Origin: Gemmatimonadota bacterium
GTDB taxonomy: Bacteria > Gemmatimonadota > Gemmatimonadetes > Gemmatimonadales > Gemmatimonadaceae
DNA length: 9,182 nucleotides
Assembly (NCBI GenBank): GCA_947475795.1
Contig: CANJOX010000116.1
Coordinates: 1 to 9,182, forward strand
Reading direction: 5' to 3'
The first letter of the stretch is position 1; every line of letters starts with the position of its first letter. The position numbers were made by a program, and so were the translations under genes. Below, piece by piece: positions 6,922 through 9,182 of this stretch. The notes beneath the pieces were generated by a model. The model was given only the letters and a program-made list of their open reading frames with translations. It was not told the DNA's origin and made no database searches.

Positions 6922-6929
6922 CTAATTAG
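6922..6929. promoter_or_regulatory. AT-only palindrome CTAATTAG between divergent genes, possible shared -10 region
   Basis: The 8-base palindrome CTAATTAG is the most AT-rich spot between the divergent PnuC-family and receptor genes. Read leftwards, its TAATTA ends 12 bases before the PnuC-family ATG, which would give a leader of only about five bases. Read rightwards, it ends about 9-14 bases before the start of the riboswitch, as expected for a -10 box serving the receptor transcript. No matching -35 hexamer is apparent in either direction, and TAATTA is only a partial match to TATAAT. It could equally be a regulator half-site. Confidence 0.3.
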
Positions 6930-6937
6930 GGTTCTCC

Positions 6938-7027
6938 GCACATGACCGGGGTGCCGGCGCCGCCAGTGCGCGTTGGCTGAGAGAGTCCCGTAGAACCTGA
7001 TCCGGCTCGTACCGGCGTAGGGAGTCC
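6938..7027 (+). promoter_or_regulatory. TPP (thiamine pyrophosphate) riboswitch, THI element
   Basis: The conserved THI-box pieces are present in order. The 5' strand CGGGGTGCC (6947-6955) has P2 pairing of CGGGG (6947-6951) with TCCCG (6986-6990). A P3 arm of variable length runs from GCC 6953-6955 to GGC 6975-6977. The pyrimidine-sensing CTGAGA is at 6977-6982. GAACCTGATCCGG (6993-7005) leads into P5, with CCGG 7002-7005 pairing with CCGG 7012-7015, then GCGTAGGGA (7015-7023). A short P1 pairs GAC 6944-6946 with GTC 7024-7026. The element directly precedes the TonB-dependent receptor, so TPP should lower receptor synthesis. There is no room for a separate terminator or anti-terminator before the ATG at 7033, so control is most likely translational. 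It acts on the + strand only. Confidence 0.95.
7019..7024 (+). promoter_or_regulatory. Shine-Dalgarno AGGGAG inside the TPP aptamer
   Basis: AGGGAG lies 8 bases before the receptor ATG at 7033, ideal spacing for a ribosome binding site. The same bases are the conserved GUAGGGA strand of the riboswitch, pairing in P4/P1 when TPP is bound. This fixes the receptor start and indicates direct masking of the ribosome site by the ligand-bound aptamer. Confidence 0.8.
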
Positions 7028-7032
7028 AATCG

Positions 7033-9135
7033 ATGTATCCGCACGCAATCGCGCGCCAATGGCGCACGCGGCGACTTTGTGTCGCTGCTTTCAGCGCCGC
7101 CCTCCTGACTGTTGCCACCGCCCCCCTCGGCGCGCAGGCCCGTCCCGACAGCGCCCAAGTCGCCGCCAAGGCCGACTCCGTTCGCAAGATCGAAGGGGTG
7201 CTGGTCCGCGCCATCCGCGCCAATGAGCAGGCGCCGATCTCACACACCACCATCGGCCGCGCCGCGATCACGCAGCGGCACTTCGGGCAGGACGTCCCGA
7301 TGTTGCTTATGAACGCCGCGCCGTCGATGACGTCGCACACGGAAACCGGCACCAACTGGGGGTACAGCTATCTGCGGCTGCGCGGCATCGACCAGACCCG
7401 CATCAACATCACGCTCGACGGCGTGCCGTTGAACGACATGGAAGATCAGGTGCTGTACTTCGCCAATCTCGCCGACCTCATGTCGAACGTGCAGTCGGTG
7501 CAGGTGCAGCGTGGCGTGGGGACGAGCACCGCGGGCACGGCGTCGTTCGCGGGCAGTGTGAACTTCGAGACGATGCCAGTGGCGCGCCCCGATGCCGGCG
7601 GGGACGTGCAGCTGCAGATGGGATCGTTCGGCGCGCAGCGCGTGAGCGCGTCGTTCAACTCGGGGCTCACCGCCAGCAAGTTTGCCGTGTACGGCCGCGC
7701 CAGCGCGCTGCGCACCAACGGCTACCGCGATCACAGTGGTGTGATGGGGCGCTCGGCCTTCGTGGGCGCGGGCTGGTTCGGCGCGCGTGACGTGATCAAG
7801 CTGACCACGCTGGTGGGGTTGTTGGCCGACACGCTGAGTTACACCGGCGCCACGCTGGCGCAGCTCAAGAGGAACCGCCGCTACAACCCGCTGCAGCCCA
7901 ACGAGCGTGACAAGTTCGGCCAGCAACTGGTATCGCTGGCGTACACACGCGCGCTGCAGAATGGCGGATCGCTGAGCACCACCGTGTACCGCAACTCGGC
8001 CAGCGGCAACTACGACTATTTCGACCTTCCCGACCGGTATCGGTTCAATCTCGCGCACACGTGGTACGGCGTGACCAGCGCGTACAACGTGGAGCGCGGT
8101 GCGCTGCGCGTGAATACCGGCGTCAACGCCAACACGTATCAGCGCGCGCACCGCGGCTACTTCCAGCCCTCCACCACGCTGTACGACAACACCGGCCACA
8201 AGCAGGACGCCAGCGCCTTCGCCAAGCTGTCGCTCGACGCCGGTAAGGCCCGCTGGTTTGCCGATCTGCAGGGGCGCTACGCCACGTTTCGCTACGAGCC
8301 CGACGCCAACGCCGGGATCGACGAGCGCCGCATTGATTGGCTGTTCTTCAATCCGAAGGCGGGCGTCACGTATCAGCTGGCGAAGGGACTGGCCACGTAC
8401 GCGTCGTACGGCATCACCAGCCGTGAACCGGCCCGCAACGATCTGTTGGCCGGCGACGACGACCTGAACAGCGGCAACGTGGCCGACTACGGCGATTTCA
8501 CGCGCGTGAAGCCGGAGTCGGTGCGCGACGCCGAGCTGGGTATCACGTGGTCACGCGCCGCGATGGACGTGTCGGCCAACGTGTACAGCATGGATTTCCG
8601 CAACGACATCGCGCGCATCGGCGCGCCCACCGCGTCGGGATCGATTCTGCGGCGTAACGTGGGCAACAGCTACCGCCGTGGTATCGAAGTCGATGCGGCC
8701 TATCGCGGGATTTCGCGCGTGGTGCTGGCCGGCAACGCCACGTGGAGCAAAAACCGCATCGCGCAGTTCACCGATTCGTCACGCGGCACGCCGGTGGTGC
8801 GCCGCAACGTGACGCCGTTGCTCACACCGGCGTTCATCTCGTCGCACCGCATTGAGGTGTCGCCGACCAACCGCTTCATGGTGAGCCTGGAAGGGCGCTA
8901 TCAGTCGCAGGCGTTTCTGGACAACACCAGCAGCGCCGATCGCGTGCTGCCCGACTACTACACCATCGACGCCTCAGTCCGCGCCACGCGCGGCCGCTAC
9001 GCGCTCACGGTGCGCGGCGCGAATCTGGGTGATACGCAGAAGTTCGGTAGTGGCGCCGTGTCGGGGTCCGGCACGATTCGTTACTTCGTGTTGCCGGCGC
9101 GGGCGGTGTTCGCCACGCTGAGCGCGGAGTTCTAA
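7033..9135 (+). CDS. TonB-dependent outer-membrane receptor under TPP riboswitch control, probable thiamine receptor
   Basis: Outer-membrane 22-strand-type barrel with N-terminal plug, expected to import a scarce nutrient using TonB/ExbBD energy; the TPP riboswitch in its leader points to thiamine, its phosphates or a precursor. 700 residues, complete. Signal peptide: RTRR then a hydrophobic core (about 15-31), with likely cleavage after GAQA (33-36). A TonB-box-like segment IEGVLVRA lies at 53-60. The plug domain (about 60-185) has the typical YLRLRGIDQTRINITLDGVPLND stretch around 112-135 (DGVPLND 129-135), followed by VQSVQVQRGVGTSTAG and FAGSVNFET. The barrel (about 190-700) has alternating aromatic/polar strands, and the last strand ends in phenylalanine (ATLSAEF), the C-terminal signal for outer-membrane insertion. 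There is no N-terminal carboxypeptidase-regulatory-like extension, unlike SusC-type receptors, and no SusD partner nearby, so it resembles a simple vitamin/siderophore receptor. The stop is at 9133-9135. The divergent PnuC-kinase operon probably supplies the inner-membrane step. Confidence 0.95.
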   Translation: MYPHAIARQWRTRRLCVAAFSAALLTVATAPLGAQARPDSAQVAAKADSVRKIEGVLVRAIRANEQAPISHTTIGRAAITQRHFGQDVPMLLMNAAPSMTSHTETGTNWGYSYLRLRGIDQTRINITLDGVPLNDMEDQVLYFANLADLMSNVQSVQVQRGVGTSTAGTASFAGSVNFETMPVARPDAGGDVQLQMGSFGAQRVSASFNSGLTASKFAVYGRASALRTNGYRDHSGVMGRSAFVGAGWFGARDVIKLTTLVGLLADTLSYTGATLAQLKRNRRYNPLQPNERDKFGQQLVSLAYTRALQNGGSLSTTVYRNSASGNYDYFDLPDRYRFNLAHTWYGVTSAYNVERGALRVNTGVNANTYQRAHRGYFQPSTTLYDNTGHKQDASAFAKLSLDAGKARWFADLQGRYATFRYEPDANAGIDERRIDWLFFNPKAGVTYQLAKGLATYASYGITSREPARNDLLAGDDDLNSGNVADYGDFTRVKPESVRDAELGITWSRAAMDVSANVYSMDFRNDIARIGAPTASGSILRRNVGNSYRRGIEVDAAYRGISRVVLAGNATWSKNRIAQFTDSSRGTPVVRRNVTPLLTPAFISSHRIEVSPTNRFMVSLEGRYQSQAFLDNTSSADRVLPDYYTIDASVRATRGRYALTVRGANLGDTQKFGSGAVSGSGTIRYFVLPARAVFATLSAEF

Positions 9136-9182
9136 GCCGATAGTCCCGCGGCGGCGGAGTCCGTAGGTCGGCGCGATCACGC

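Noticed and set aside
6942..6980. A 12-codon ATG reading frame inside the riboswitch (stop TGA at 6978-6980), a possible leader peptide
   Set aside because: Every base is explained by conserved THI-element positions, there is no ribosome binding site before the ATG, and no thiamine-related coding logic; it is most likely coincidence.
7240..8199. Open frame of about 320 codons on the - strand opposite the receptor
   Set aside because: Low-complexity Arg/Val/His-rich translation with no motif; the + strand encodes an unmistakable TonB-dependent receptor.
9136..9182. GCCGA/TCGGC inverted repeat after the receptor stop as a terminator
   Set aside because: It has only five pairs around a loop of more than 20 bases with a mismatch inside; too weak, and the region is cut by the window end.

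Overview
The window is GC-rich, tightly packed bacterial DNA with no tRNA, rRNA, CRISPR array or mobile element that I could see. A TonB-dependent outer-membrane receptor and an MsrP/MsrQ pair point to a Gram-negative (diderm) organism. The GC-rich coding style, a DUF6526-like protein and a TPP-riboswitch-controlled receptor next to a PnuC gene would fit Gemmatimonadota or a related FCB-group lineage. The taxonomic call is an inference, not something read directly from a marker gene.

Left part, + strand (1-5266): the 3' half of msrP (molybdopterin methionine-sulfoxide reductase, cut by the window edge) is followed 8 bases later by msrQ, its haem-containing membrane partner. Together they repair oxidised envelope proteins. 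Next is a large membrane-anchored PAS-GGDEF-EAL protein with intact cyclase, I-site and phosphodiesterase motifs (c-di-GMP turnover). Its end overlaps by 17 bases the start of a THUMP-domain RNA guanine-N2 methyltransferase of the RlmL/TrmN type. A strong 13-bp GC-rich hairpin spans the methyltransferase stop codon and lies between the convergent gene sets.

Right part (5297-9135): a divergent cluster that looks like a vitamin-uptake locus. On the - strand, read right to left, are a PnuC-family vitamin transporter, a NadR-like P-loop kinase (4-base ATGA overlap) and a small two-helix DUF6526-like membrane protein (8-base overlap). On the + strand, a well-formed TPP (thiamine pyrophosphate) riboswitch sits directly in front of a complete TonB-dependent receptor, and the receptor's Shine-Dalgarno sequence lies inside the aptamer's 3' strand. 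The simplest reading is a thiamine (or thiamine-related) scavenging system: receptor across the outer membrane, PnuC/PnuT-like carrier across the inner membrane, and kinase trapping the vitamin by phosphorylation. The alternative is that the - strand operon is an ordinary nicotinamide riboside uptake and kinase pair that happens to lie beside a thiamine receptor.

No stretch longer than about 115 bases lacks a gene. The 47 bases after the receptor stop (9136-9182) show nothing I can identify.
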